From positions 4,394,557-4,458,556 of the forward strand of contig NC_092463.1 of assembly GCF_047495875.1 (NCBI RefSeq): 64,000 nt of DNA, read 5' to 3'. A program made the position numbers and the translations under genes. A model generated the notes under the pieces. It saw only the letters and a list, made by a program, of their open reading frames with translations, was not told the origin of the DNA and did no database searches. Positions 1 to 10,860 of this stretch are shown here, one piece after another (within the stretch, counting starts at the first letter, position 1; every line of letters starts with the position of its first letter). The stretch is from Pithys albifrons albifrons. Taxonomy: Eukaryota; Chordata; Aves; Passeriformes; Thamnophilidae.

Positions 1-450
1 GTCATGGCAGTGCGTGCCTGCCCTTCCAGACAGACAGACAGACATGATGGTACGATAGGCAAAGCAGTGCCCACCCAGCACTCTCAGACAGACAGACGGA
101 CAGACAGCTGTGGCCCACCAGGCCTCGCAGAAGAGAGTTGCTCAGTCTGGAGCCACCCTGGTGAGCAGAGCTGGGGGCAGCCCTGGTGGGGCCAGGCTAA
201 TCCCCAGGCAGACAGACAGACAGACAGGCAGACGGGGCTGTGCCCCCTCACCCTGCCTGGCAAGGGGGTGCCCCACTAAATCCCAGGCAGAGCAGGTGGA
301 GCATGGCTAATCCTCCAGCAGAGTCAGGCAGTGGTCAGTGCAGACAGGCAGGGCTGGCTCTGGCAGAGCCTTGGCTTGGCCCAGGAACACCTGGCCACAT
401 CCAACTGCTGTTGGACAAACAGCCCAAACACCCCCAGCTGAGTTTCTGCT
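1..450. repeat. GC-rich block with interrupted (CAGA)n tracts
   Basis: Three short tetranucleotide tracts built from CAGA/CAGG units lie near 28-45, 84-110 and 205-236, separated by GC-rich, CAGG-rich sequence. Related CAGGCAG words continue to about 355, so the whole block looks like a decayed simple repeat or low-order minisatellite. The frames that stay open through it read QTDRQTDRQ and similar strings, which is only repeat translation. No gene is supported here. Confidence 0.7.
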
Positions 451-2353
451 GGGAGATGTAGAGCCCAACCAGGTCCCAAAGGCAGAGAGGAGTTAACGGG
501 TCCATCACCATCACAGTGGGGGATATTTTACCTGTGGAAAAATATACCGATGCAATTTCCTTGCCTGTCCAGGCAGGGAGAGGCAGAGCGGTGGGGTCCA
601 CCCTGGCTGTGGCCTTCAGGAACTACCCTAACACCCACAATCGGAGATAAAAAGAAAGTTCCTGCTGGTTCACTTCCAGACAAATGAGCCTGGCCGGGTC
701 TCTTTGCTCTTTAGCAGCATCTGCCCACCCTCTGCACCTGATTTCTTCCAGGAGCCTTTCATCTCCATCCCCTGCCTGCTCCGGGAGCCCCGGCCGCTCT
801 GCCTGCGGGCTTAATGGTACGGGAGGATGTGAGTCCCCCGGGACGGTGCTGTGCCCACCTCCCTCTTCTCATCCTCCCTCGTCAGAGCACTTCCCGCAGC
901 TCCCCCTCTCCGCGTCTACTTAGATGGCTGCTTGCAAAGGGATTTTTGACGGGAGGAGAGGAATTTCTGGAGCTTTCACATTCCCGTCCAGAGACAGCCG
1001 TGCTAGGGGCTGTCACTTTATTTCGCTAAAGGAAAGGGGATGTTAATGTCACACTGGTTTGTGCCTGTGCCTAAAAAGCAGGAATGTGAACCAGATGGAG
1101 CAGGATTTTCTGTGCAAGTGTCTGCCTTTTGCATTTGTTTTCACACTGGTGGTGTGGGTAAATCTGGTATCAACAGGTTGTTGAAAAGAAAAAACCCTTT
1201 TTTTGTGTGCACTCATTCATAAACACTCAGGTGAGGATCTCTGGCTGGAGGTTTCTTGGGAAAGTAAATGCCTTCTGTGTGGATTTTTTGCCATTTATTG
1301 GCTGTGTTCTGTCTCCACATGCTACAGTGGCACAGGGCTCAAATCAGTTGCCTGCATGTGGTTGCCAGGAGTACCCAAGATGCCCTCGAGTCCCTGAGAC
1401 ACCCACACAGCACTGCTGGAGCAGAGGACTGGCAGGAGACCTGTGCCACCCTGGCTGAGCAACTGGAGGCCAGCTGGGACACCCAGGACATCCCAGGTGA
1501 CACTGGATACCTGCATTTAGACAACAAAGCCATGTTTACAGTCTGAGCAGCTCTAACCTGTGATGGTCAGTTCTTCAGATTGTTTCTGGTGCAAGGTGAC
1601 ACCTCTCTTACAGCTTTTTGGATCTACAGCTGAAATGCAGGAGCATGTATATAACACAACCCTGCCCATTTATGCTCCTGTGCTCACTGTCCATGTCTCA
1701 GTGCCTTTTTCAGGTGGACCAGAGAACATGTGGCATCTTGATTGACATGGCAAGAGGAGTCTGAGTTCAGGAGGTGCCAACAACCAAATTAATGAGACCA
1801 AAATCCTTTTGAGGTCTCTTGGTTTGGCCACCCAAAGCATATTCTTGCTTGTTGATGTTTGTCTAGGGAGTATTTTGGATGTATGGATGTATATGGATGA
1901 GACCTGAAGGATATGCTCCAAACCCTGAGGTTCCTCTCCTCCTATGTGCAAACCCAGAGCCTTCAGGAGGAGGTGCAGACAAGATTAGATAAAATGTGCT
2001 TGGAATGGATTTACAGGTTGCTGTGGCAAGGCTGAGTGAGAGAGGGCCTGGCAGCAGGTATTCATTTGAGGATGAGATCCAGGGTCAATGCTCTGACTCG
2101 TCTTTCTTCTCCAGTTCTTTGGGATCAAGGACTGGAACAAAGGCAATATTCTGTAGGAGAGGGGAAAGGGCAGGAACAGGGTCTTCACCCCTGCCTGTGG
2201 TTGGGAGGAGGAAGGTGGAGCAGTGATGGGGTTGCATGTACAGGGGTGTGTGTGTGTGCTGAAGGATGGAGATGGCTGGTGCCTGAATTTCCAGCTAGAA
2301 TTCACTGTGCCATGTGTCTCTTCCTGGTGTTGTTTTTGAGCAAGAGGAGAGTA
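451..2353. other. No recognised feature
   Basis: Mixed-composition sequence, GC-rich to about 1000 and more balanced afterwards. A small (GT)n run lies near 2246-2258. I saw no transposon ends, no RNA gene and no convincing exon. Open frames are short and on conflicting strands. Confidence 0.5.
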
Positions 2354-2672
2354 CATACCTGAGAGGAGGTTGTAGCAAGGCAGGGGTTGGCTTCTTCTCC
2401 CAAGTGACAGGATGAGAGGAACTGGCCTCAAGCTGCAAGGGAGGTCCAGGTTGGACACTGGGAAGAATTTCTTCACAGAAAGGGTTGTCAAGCACTGGAA
2501 CAAGTGACCAGGGAAGTGGTGGAGTCCCCAGCCCTGAAGGTGTTCAGGGAATGACTGGACATGGCACTTAGTGAATGGTTTGGTTGACAAGGTGGTGATT
2601 GGTCAAAGGTTGAACTTGATGATCATGAAGGTCTTTTCCATTCTTAATGATTTTCACTCTTAATGATTCTGT
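2354..2672 (+). mobile_element. CR1 LINE, 3' fragment (class A)
   Basis: The 5' breakpoint lies near ACCTGAGAGGAGGTTGTAG (2357-2375). It is followed by the stretch usual in this CR1 class: a GGACACTGGGAAGAATTTCTTC-type segment near 2452-2475 and a TTGAACTTGATGATC motif near 2609-2623. The end is decayed, with two TTAATGATT words replacing the usual terminal ATTCTATG repeats. The copy is 5'-truncated, as CR1 copies normally are, and covers only the last ~320 bp. The 201-codon minus-strand frame over 1985-2590 is antisense reading of this repeat. Confidence 0.9.
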
Positions 2673-2783
2673 CATTTTGTCTTTTCACTTCATCAGTTCA
2701 TGCTCTTTTCTCTAGGGAAATGTAGGAAAGCAGCAACTTCAGCCCCATTTTTGTTCTTGCAATACTTTGCTTTCAGCCCTGGC

Positions 2784-2872
2784 ATATTTTTCTTGTATAC
2801 TTTTTTCTTGTATCGTATTTTTCTCGTATCATACTTTTCTTGTACCATATTTTCATGTATCATACTTTGCTT
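2784..2872. repeat. Degenerate ~16-bp minisatellite, about 5 copies
   Basis: Successive units resemble TTTTCTTGTATCATAC with single-base changes: TTGTATAC, TTGTATCGTA, TCGTATCATAC, TTGTACCATA and ATGTATCATAC occur in series. Unit length drifts between 15 and 17. The array is pyrimidine-rich on the plus strand. The open frame across it gives a phenylalanine/tyrosine-rich string and is not a gene. Confidence 0.8.
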
Positions 2873-3984
2873 TTGGACTACCTATAGGATTTTGCACCTC
2901 TGCTTCAGGATTTCTACCTGAGCATGGGGCTGGGAGTAGGTTTCTGTAGCTCCATAATTAGGTCATGTACTGTGATTTAGCCTGTAGAGTCCATAAATCC
3001 ATGGGTGTGATATCTGATGAGAAATTTGGAATTAGCTGCAGTTTGTCTTTAGTCTGTGTGACAGTCACAGGCTAAGTCAGCAATTTAAATATTTTATTGA
3101 AATGCAACATTTTTTTGATATAAGTGTTATCAAGGAATGCAAATTATAGTATAATAGAATAACAATATAATTGCTCAATTCCCCTTAACTCACTGAAGTT
3201 CTTTATTGAAGGAACATTACAAAAGGAAGAAGTTCAATTCCTTTCTCATAACTAAGGACTTTTAAACCTTTCTGAAGTGCATTTTTAATAAAATATTTTA
3301 TTTTCATTCTATCCTCTTGCACTGTAGATAGTTTCAGCCTCTGTGCTTGGATTAATTGTTACAGGAGTTATTATATAAAGCCTATTAGAAAAAAAAACCC
3401 CAACTAATATAAACACCACTGGCTGTATTTTACACCACACTTGACATTCAAAAAAGCTTTCCAGTGTGAGATGTATAAATTATTATTGATGAATCACTTG
3501 GACTTTTAACACTCTAGATTTTTGGTGTTCACTAAGATCACAAATCCAAGTCTATCTACTAAAGTAAAGAGGTGTCCAAAGTGTTCCTCAGAAAGAAAAG
3601 ATAATTTTATAGCCCAGGTGGGCATTTATTTTGAGGAAAAAATTGTTTCTGAAGGAAATAACCCTATTTATGATCTCACAAAGACGTTTTTTGAGGCACT
3701 GAGCCTTGGGAATTTGTACATTTTTTACATCAAGTGTGGCCATTTTATCGAACCTGTGCATAACTCCAAATCTGGAAGGAAAAAATCTGTCTGGAATGGA
3801 AATGGTGAAAAGGTTCTGAGAAATGCAGTTGGAGGCCTTAGAAAAATGTGGACAAGGATGTCATGGATTAAGGAAAAACAGGTTGACCAATAATCAGGTA
3901 TTTATGGAAGAATCAATAAGAGAAGGTCATGTTGAATGGAAGTCTAATTATATTCTAAAGTACTTTAATTATCATTAATTATGA
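2873..3984. other. AT-rich spacer, no recognised feature
   Basis: AT-rich sequence with no repeat I recognise. A 123-codon open frame at 3522-3893 is the only long frame. It has two CxxC-like cysteines near its start but no recognisable domain, and no splice or promoter context supports it. Confidence 0.45.
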
Positions 3985-4110
3985 AGCTCACCTCACATTT
4001 GAACACCTTACCAGTGCTGATGAATTAATTCACACCACCCCTGATGACACAGGGATGTTTTATCTCCATTTTGCAAGGGAGGAACTGCCCCAAAAGTGAG
4101 GGTCAGGAAA
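3985..4110 (+). mobile_element. MIR-like ancient SINE remnant
   Basis: The order of words follows the MIR core and 3' part: a GAATTAATTCACACCACCCC segment (4021-4040), then AGGGATGTTTTATCTCCATTTTGCA, which corresponds to the MIR 'tacagatgaggaaactgag' neighbourhood with heavy decay. The head and tail are not recognisable. MIR elements spread before the amniote radiation, so strong divergence is expected. A chance match cannot be excluded by eye. Confidence 0.5.
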
Positions 4111-4442
4111 AGAACCTGTGGGACAACTGGTCTGGTGCCTCCACCACATTCCCACAGACACTGACATCCCTTTTTCAGGCTTCAAAATCCAAGGAAATAA
4201 CACTCACAGCACCTTCCAGAATGGGAACCTCAAATCACACTTCTACAGTCCTCGACGAAGCACCATTTACGTGGTTTGGAGACAAATGGACAACACCACA
4301 TGATGTCCCAGAGTGCTAAATTTTGCTCAGGTTTGGCCAAAGGATGTGTAAAACCTCATGTGGCTGCACATCTGAGACAGATCAAGAGCGTGAGGTGCTT
4401 GTTCCAACAGCCAGACCTTTCAAAAATGGCAAAGAGCTGCTT

Positions 4443-4549
4443 TTGCAGGCACATGGTGTGATTTTTTTGGGATTGTCCTGTGCAGGGCCAGGAGTTGGAC
4501 TTGATGATCCTTGTGGGTCCCTTCAAAATTAGGATACTCTATAACTCCA
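4443..4549 (+). mobile_element. CR1 3' end fragment (class D)
   Basis: Begins near GCAGGCACATGGTGTGAT and runs through TGCAGGGCCAGGAGTTGGAC (4481-4500) and GATGATCCTTGTGGGTCCC (4504-4522). It ends in a decayed ACTCTATAACTCC, where the usual terminal ATTCTATGATTCTAT repeats would be. The class is the same as the tail of the SINE at 6414-6523 and the minus-strand copy at 49763-49990. Confidence 0.88.
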
Positions 4550-5138
4550 TGGTGAGCCTGGAATTTGAGGGAGCTCTGCTACACATACCAGACCATGCAG
4601 CTTCAAGGGCTTGATTTGGCTACTCACCTTAATTAGAACCAAAGAACTGCTAATTTAACCCTGGAAATTTTTCACTTTTCGAAAGATGGCAGAATATTGT
4701 GGGCTCTTTCCAGATTTGCTGGAGGTGGCAGTTTCCTTGCAGCCTCCCATTCCTGCTTCCTGAAGGGAACTGGGCATCCTCAGGCAGTAGCACCCGGCAT
4801 AGAGGATATCTTGGGTTATATGAATTAAGAGCCTTGGGAGTTTTCTCCTTTCACTGAAATATTGTCTTCTTTTATTCACTAAAATCACCAATGTCCCTAT
4901 GTTGGAAGTGGAAAAGAGCCAGGCTGTTGATTTCTCAGGGAATACAGCAGGAATGGCACTGGATGTGCCTTCCTCTTGGAGTCAGATTTTGTCCATGTGT
5001 GTGGCCTGGGAGAGGAAAGATGAGACTGGATTCCAAATTTGTTAAAACCAACACAAATATTGCAGCATGGATCACACAGTTTGAAGTGTTTCTCCTGACA
5101 GAACATCTCCAAATCCATGAAATGTTAGTTTGTACTTT
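4550..5138. other. No recognised feature
   Basis: Unique-looking sequence between two CR1 tails. No repeat, exon or RNA gene was recognised. Confidence 0.45.
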
Positions 5139-5202
5139 AGAATCATAGAATCATTTGGGTTGGAAGAGACCTCCGAGATCATCAAATCCAACCCTTAATC
5201 CA
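5139..5202 (-). mobile_element. CR1 3' end fragment, very short
   Basis: The plus strand shows the reverse complement of the CR1 tail: two copies of AATCATAG (5140-5155), then TTTGGGTTGGAAGAGACC and GATCATCAAATCCAACCC. Only about 64 bp remain, so the element is severely 5'-truncated. The well-kept terminal repeats suggest a comparatively young insertion. Confidence 0.9.
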
Positions 5203-5252
5203 ATTATTCTGTGTTCCTTTACTCTCATGGTAAAAACATTTTTTGAACTTGC

Positions 5253-5289
5253 TTTTCTTTTTTTTTTTCCCTTTCTTTTTTTTCCTCAG
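5253..5289 (+). repeat. Polypyrimidine tract ending in CAG
   Basis: A long run of T with a few C is followed directly by CTCAG at 5285-5289. This is the shape of a strong splice acceptor on the plus strand. There is no downstream reading frame or matching donor that makes an exon convincing, so it is listed as low-complexity sequence. Confidence 0.6.
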
Positions 5290-6413
5290 CAAACTCTCCA
5301 TACTGAACCCTTATAAAGATCTTAAAACACCTGGGAATGGCTCTCACTCACAAAATCCTCCTCATGTGATGCCCCTGTGTGGTCAGCTGGCTGATAGTTG
5401 GGATTTCCCTTTTCCCTGCACAACTTTTAGCCTGAATTCTTCCCAAACTGACTCTTGTTCAGATCTTTCTTAGAAAACTCACCCAGTACCAACCCATTCA
5501 CCTGCTCTACTTGAGCTTCCAACTTTTCCTTCCCTGGAGTTGATGCAGAAGGGAGTTTGGCTGATGGAAAGGTCGGTGCTTTAATCCTAAATCCTTTGGC
5601 GGGGTTTTGAGGACCTTATGTATGGAGCTGGGGGGAAAATATGTTTGCCTTTTGGTGACTGAAGCAGAAAACTGTCAGGATAAAAGTGGTCTATACAGAA
5701 CTGAAAACAGATTTTTTTTTTCAGATTTTACAGGTAATCTCAAACCCCTTGGAAATGTGATTTTGAATCAGTCACAGACATTGTGCTTAGCTGACATAAA
5801 GTATTTTATTTTTAGGCTGTTTAATTCCTTTAAAAACTCTTTTTAGTTTATTTTTGGTGGGAAAATGCTATTTTAAAATAAAAAAAATTAAAGTTTTATT
5901 TAGAAGATGTAAAAAAAAATCTACCCAAAAGACTGGCATTTTTGAAAGAAAGTCTTCCTTAAAAGAACACCCAAATGAATTCAGACTTTTTTATTTCCCA
6001 GGTTTCCCCCATACTCACAAATAGTTTTGAGTGGCATGATACTCAAATTTTCAGTGAACTTACCATCTATCAAGAAACAAAATAATAGCTTAGTTCTCCC
6101 CACATGCTGAGACATCCCTTAATTCCTTAATTGCTTTAATATGAGCGGGTTTGGGTTGTGTTTATACTAAATTTTCAAAAACTGTCCACTATTGTGCCAG
6201 TCTGCTGTAATTGTTTCACTGGTGGGGAGTGGGTGAAGGAGGGAGGGAGAGGGAGAGTGTGAAACACCCTATTCCTGCTCAGTGTGTCCTCAGCATCCAT
6301 CCCAGCAGTCCTGAAATCACCACCACCTGCAGTTGTGCTGCTGACAGTGCAAGAAAGGAAATATTTACCCTCCTCAACGTGACCAGGCAAAGCTTTTGGG
6401 AAAAGAAACAGAA
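5290..6413. other. No recognised feature
   Basis: AT-rich, with several short A and T runs between 5700 and 5950. No transposon ends or exons were recognised. Confidence 0.45.
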
Positions 6414-6523
6414 TTCAGAATCACAGAATCACAGACTGTTCTGAGTTGGAAGGGACCCACAAGGATCATCGAGTCCAACTCTTAAGTCAATGGCCCACAC
6501 AGGGGATTGAACACATGACCTGA
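6414..6523 (-). mobile_element. tRNA-Ile-headed, CR1-tailed SINE (TguSINE1-like), truncated
   Basis: Read on the minus strand, the element starts inside a tRNA and ends in a CR1 tail. On the plus strand 6416-6434 holds repeated GAATCACA words. Then come GTTCTGAGTTGGAAGGGACC and ACAAGGATCATCGAGTCCAA, the class D CR1 tail. From 6491 the sequence TGGCCCACACAGGGGATTGA, followed by ACACATGACCT, is the complement of the T-arm, acceptor 3' strand and B box (GGTTCAAxxCC-type) of tRNA-Ile, with one extra base. The A box and tRNA 5' half are missing, so the copy is 5'-truncated and could not be transcribed from its own promoter. SINEs of this build are known from passerine birds, which makes this copy the best lineage marker in the window. 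Confidence 0.8.
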
Positions 6524-7076
6524 AGACCTTTTGATTACCAGATATTCACAACAACACAATGATGTTGCACATCAGGCAGGGTTTTTTTGGGTTTTTTTTT
6601 GGCTAATGCAGCACCCTGAGACTCATCCTTAAATTCACAGGAACATCCTTTTGCATAGGTGAAAGCTGTGGCTTGTGGGGCACAAATTCCCACTTTGGAA
6701 ACCTGGAAATGCACTTGTCTGGTGGCAACATGGAACATGGGGAGGCTCCCAGCAGTGGGGGTTGGGAGAGACAGTTTTGTCCCCTCAAAGGCAAATGTAA
6801 TTGAGACAAGGACAGAGTGACCCAGAGAGTCCATGAGCTGCTTCCCCAAGTGACAAAGCCAGGGGCAACTCTGATGTGATCTGTGCCTGTTCCTCCTGCC
6901 AGAGAGCCAGATGTTGCTGCTTGGAAGAACCTCGTCCACAGCTTGCTGCTGGGCTCCTGTGATTGCTGGCCAAGGAGCAGTGGTGTGGTGTGCTGGGATG
7001 ACTGGGATCCCAGAGCCCCACTGGAAATGCTCCCCCTCCTGATAATGTTATATTAAATTAAAATCATAAAACCAAT
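6524..7076. other. No recognised feature
   Basis: Balanced-composition sequence with a T/G run at 6581-6601. The 134-codon minus-strand frame at 6535-6939 has no recognisable domain. Confidence 0.45.
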
Positions 7077-7117
<41 letters not shown>

Positions 7118-7128
7118 TATATATATAT

Positions 7129-7175
<47 letters not shown>
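7077..7175. repeat. Compound (TA)n(CA)n(TA)n(CA)n(TA)n microsatellite
   Basis: Alternating purine-pyrimidine sequence for about 99 bp in five blocks: TA, CA, TA, CA, TA. The outer and central TA blocks are self-complementary and the CA blocks are of the kind that can adopt Z-DNA. Length variation between individuals is likely. Confidence 0.97.
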
Positions 7176-7180
<5 letters not shown>

Positions 7181-8395
7181 TTTAAACCTCCCTTTGATGT
7201 AATTGAACATCTTAAAATTGCACTAAAACCCATTCAGATGGAATGAAAAAATATCGCAAAATTATGACAGTGACTCTACAAGCCCCAAATCTCTGGGTTT
7301 GTTCCTCTGATGGCTGAATATTGAGATGAAACAAATCTTTTCCTTCTGATGACAGCAGTTAGAACATGACCAGCTATGTTGGTTAACTAATCAGTTAATT
7401 TAATAAAGTCATCCTCAGATTGTAATGGCTATAAGGGATGAGTGGGAGCCTCTCTGATCCCACACCTCTCCTGTAAGTGGGACTACACTGATTTTTCCAA
7501 AGAAAATATCCAGTGGTTTATCTTGCTGGAAAACATTTTGAGAATAGTTTGACCTTGTGCATCCTTCACTACAGTTCTCTGCTTTCAGCTCACATGGAGT
7601 GGCTTTTTGGCACCACTGGAATTATGGATGAGGTCTGCTAACACAAAGTGGAGTTTGGGTGTAACTATCACAACTCCCTCAAAGCAAAGCTCGGGCTCTA
7701 ATTTGGAGGGATTGTGTGAGGCGTAACAGGTCCAGTTTTGTAGCAGATGTAGAGCAGGGCTGGTCCTTTGAGCACAAAGCCAAGGCAGGTGGATCAGGCT
7801 CTAGGTGCCCCCAACTGCTCATCCATCACCTCCCATGCTTTCCCAGACTATGGCGACCTCACCTACTCCTCTTACCAACACATCTTCCCTTGCTCAGTCC
7901 TGGTTTTATTTTTAAGTTGAACTGTACTTGTTGTGCTTGAATTAAGGAAAGCAAAGAAAAAAAGCAAAGTTTGCTTGTGAGCAAGACAAGCTTAATTCCA
8001 CCTAAAAACCATTTTCAGCAGAGAATTAAAGCTAAAGGACAACATAAAGAGAAATTACAGCACTCATTAGATCTGCTGTTGGTGAGCTGCTACCTGCACA
8101 CTCAGCCCAGAAGCTTTATAAGCAATCAAGTGGTGCCATGTTGCCTGATTTTAAATAAAACCAGAATTCTTCTCCTTCATTATTTTTGCAGGGTTTGATC
8201 ATTGTTCAGCTTGAAGTGCTGAACTCTGGAAATGGCCAATGTTAAGCTCTACCTGTTGCCTGTCTCCATGTTGTAGCCTAAGAAACAAAAGGGAGGGAGA
8301 ATAAAGCTCCAGCTGCCTTGGGAGGATTTGGCCCAAAGAGTTTTTAAATGGAAGGAAGTGGTGAAACTTCCAGTGTTTTCAGCTGGAACAGATGC
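7176..8395. other. No recognised feature
   Basis: Unique-looking sequence with no repeat or exon that I can name. The 8220-8395 part directly precedes a CR1 copy but does not look like CR1 itself. Confidence 0.4.
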
Positions 8396-8710
8396 TGAAA
8401 GGATGTTGTAGCCAGGTGGGGGTTGGTCTCTTCTCTCAGGCAACCAACAGTAGGACAAGAGGGCACGGGCTTAAGCTCTGCCAAGGGAGGTTTAGGTTGG
8501 ATATCAGGAAGTTCTTTACAGAGAGAGTGCTCAGGCATTGGAATGGCCTGCCCAGAGAGGTGGTGGATTCTCCAACCCTGGAGGTTTTTAAGGTGAGACT
8601 GGACGTGACACTGAGTGCCATGATCTGGTAATCAAAGTGGGGTTGGATGGGGGGTTGGACTTGATGATTTCAGAGGTCTCTTCCAACCCAACTGATTCAA
8701 TGATTCTATG
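8396..8710 (+). mobile_element. CR1 LINE, 3' fragment (class C)
   Basis: Starts near GATGTTGTAGCCAGGTGGGG (8402-8421) and runs to the terminal TGATTCTATG at 8701-8710. Distinguishing words are GGATATCAGGAAGTTCTTTA, GAGACTGGACGTGACACTG and GACTTGATGATTTCAGAGGT. This combination differs from the other copies in the window. The 3' end is complete and the 5' end truncated. Confidence 0.93.
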
Positions 8711-10572
8711 CTGAGGTAGCTGTAAGAGAAGGCAATGCTCATTTTTCAGCTCTCTCTGCTTTGCAGCCAAAGAATGCTGTTTATCAGGCTGAGAGCTTTG
8801 GTGCTTCAAGGTCTGTTCCCTGGGGGTTGACTTTTCTGGGGGTCTTCTAAGCCAAGGGAGGAACTGCCTGAGGTTCCCTGGGATATTAGATCCTGAGGGG
8901 TATTGAACTGAACTGCCAGGTGTTGCACAGTGTTTCCTCATCCCAGTTGTGCTGGTGAGGCCATAGTTGGTCCAGGCTCACGTGAAAATGAAGAAGGCAG
9001 GACAAGGACTGGAGTGTGGCACAGAGCTCAGCACATCATGCAGTCAGTGAACTTCATGGATGAGCTGCAGCAGTTGATTTGGAGACTCTGTGTGAGTCAC
9101 AGGATGCCCAAGAGAGTCTGATAACACCATCTCTGGTACTACTGATAGAAACCTATTGGTAGGAGAGGCTCTCCCTTGAGGGGCCTTGCATCAGTTTATT
9201 GATCTAAATCAAACAGGGATTTTTTGATCCACAGAGTTTTTTATGTTGGGAAGTCATTGCATTTGTGGAGTAGCAGCTACTTCTGCAGTTGTCAGATCTG
9301 AAAAGCTGCTGCAAGGGGCAGTAGCTGTAAGGATAAACCAGTGGCCTCCTTTCATACCATGATCAGTAAATCCATTAGGTGGGATCATGGCTGTATCTCT
9401 TCTGGCCAAAGTGTTGGTAAGACATTCATTCAACAGTCTGTGTTTCTAGTGTAGCCTTTACCATTTATACACCTTTTCTGGCATTATGGTGCTGTATTAC
9501 ACCAATACCACTTTAATTTCTGGGTTTTTGTGGTAATATTTCGATATCTTATCTTGATTAGTCAGTTCAAACCCATGAAGAATGGGAGCTATGACCTGAA
9601 GGGGAAACATTGCACAAGACAGAGCTTATTCATTCATATTTATTTATGATTCAGATGTGGAATAAGAGTACTACATTTAAAAGGAAATTGTTTGTGCTTT
9701 TAATAAGGCTCTTGACTTACAGCTATTCTGATGTAACTCTTGCATTACCCAGTGCATTCGCCTTCCAGTTTTGTGGCTTTATGGTCTGCTGACTCACAGA
9801 CATGTGTGTTCTTCATTACTTAAAAAATGTGATTGCTTTAAAGCCATCTTTCCATGGATACAAAATCAGCATTATTTCCATTTGCTGTTATATTTGTTAT
9901 ATATAGTACAAAAGAATTGCTGTTATTTATTTACTATGGAGAGCCTCTTAAAATGGCCCAAGCATCATCTCTTTTATTCGTGCCTGCTTGATAAAGCTTC
10001 CACATTCTACAGTTAGTTTGCTTCTGAGGATAAGACTTCACAATATGCACTGAGATTTTGATAAAATCTCATCAAAGCCTGCTAAAAGATCTTTATCTAT
10101 TTTGATTGGCTTGATTACATTGATTAATGAAACACTGGAGGATTTTATGTGATGGGATTAAATAATGCAATTAGTTTTAATAATTTTTCTAAAAAAACCA
10201 GAATTAGGTAGGAACAAAAGGGAAAAAAGAGAGCAATGTTCTGTGTACTGTGTTCATGATAAGTCACAATTCTTTGCTTTACCCCTTGGAAGTGTGGGAT
10301 GTTACAGACCTCAGAGGCAGGAATGCTCAGGAGGAAATATAAGTGAAGAAGTTAATGTGGGAGTGACTCTAAACTCGCCAGTATTTTTCAGGCTGGCACT
10401 TCTGCCAGTGCTGGGAAGGAGTATAGTTGGCACCCTGAAGGCAGGTCATTGTTTTCTGTATTGGCCTTCTCCTTGTTCATCTCTGGGTGTTTACAGGAGA
10501 AAGGGGATTCTGGGTGAGAATAAAATTTTAGTAAGTCAAGAATATTTGTAGGCTTGCAGCAAAAGCCTGAGG
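8711..10572. other. No recognised feature
   Basis: Unique-looking sequence that becomes AT-rich after 9400. One perfect TCACGTGA E-box-type palindrome lies at 8978-8985. The 128-codon frame at 10165-10551 shows no domain. Confidence 0.4.
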
Positions 10573-10860
10573 TTCTACAAGAGCCCTGGAAAGGGACTTT
10601 GAACAAGGGCCTGGAGTGACAGGACAAAGAGGAAAGGCTTCAAATTGACAAAAGATAGGGTTAGATGGGATAATGAGAAGGAATTCTTGGCTGTGAGGGT
10701 GGACAGGCCCTGGCACAGGTTGCCCAGAGAAGCTGTGGCTGCCCCATCCCTGAAAGTGTCCCAGGCCAAGCTGGAGTAACCTGGGCTAGTGGAAGGTGTC
10801 CCTGCCCATGGCAGGGGGTGGAATGAGATGATCCTTAAGGTCCATTCCATGATTCTATGA
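10573..10860 (+). mobile_element. CR1 LINE, 3' fragment (class B)
   Basis: Class B markers occur in order: GGACTTTGAACAAGGGCCTG, TGGCACAGGTTGCCCAGAGA (10710-10729), GCTGTGGCTGCCCCATCCCT and GTCCCTGCCCATGGCAGGGG. The element ends in CATGATTCTATGA at 10848-10860. Its 3' end is intact and its 5' end truncated. Confidence 0.94.

Noticed and set aside
1985..2590. 201-codon minus-strand open frame, the longest in the window
   Set aside because: More than a third of it is antisense CR1. The rest has no domain, and the frame has no splice or promoter context.
3522..3893. 123-codon frame with a CPKC-type motif
   Set aside because: Only one cysteine pair is present and no zinc-finger spacing follows. 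It lies in AT-rich sequence without a promoter or splice signals.
6489..6523. Possible tRNA-Ile gene
   Set aside because: Only the 3' half is present and it is fused to a CR1 tail. The A box, anticodon arm and 5' acceptor strand are missing, so it is a SINE relic.
7048..7233. Minus-strand frame with IYIYIYICVCVC
   Set aside because: Translation of the TA/CA microsatellite.
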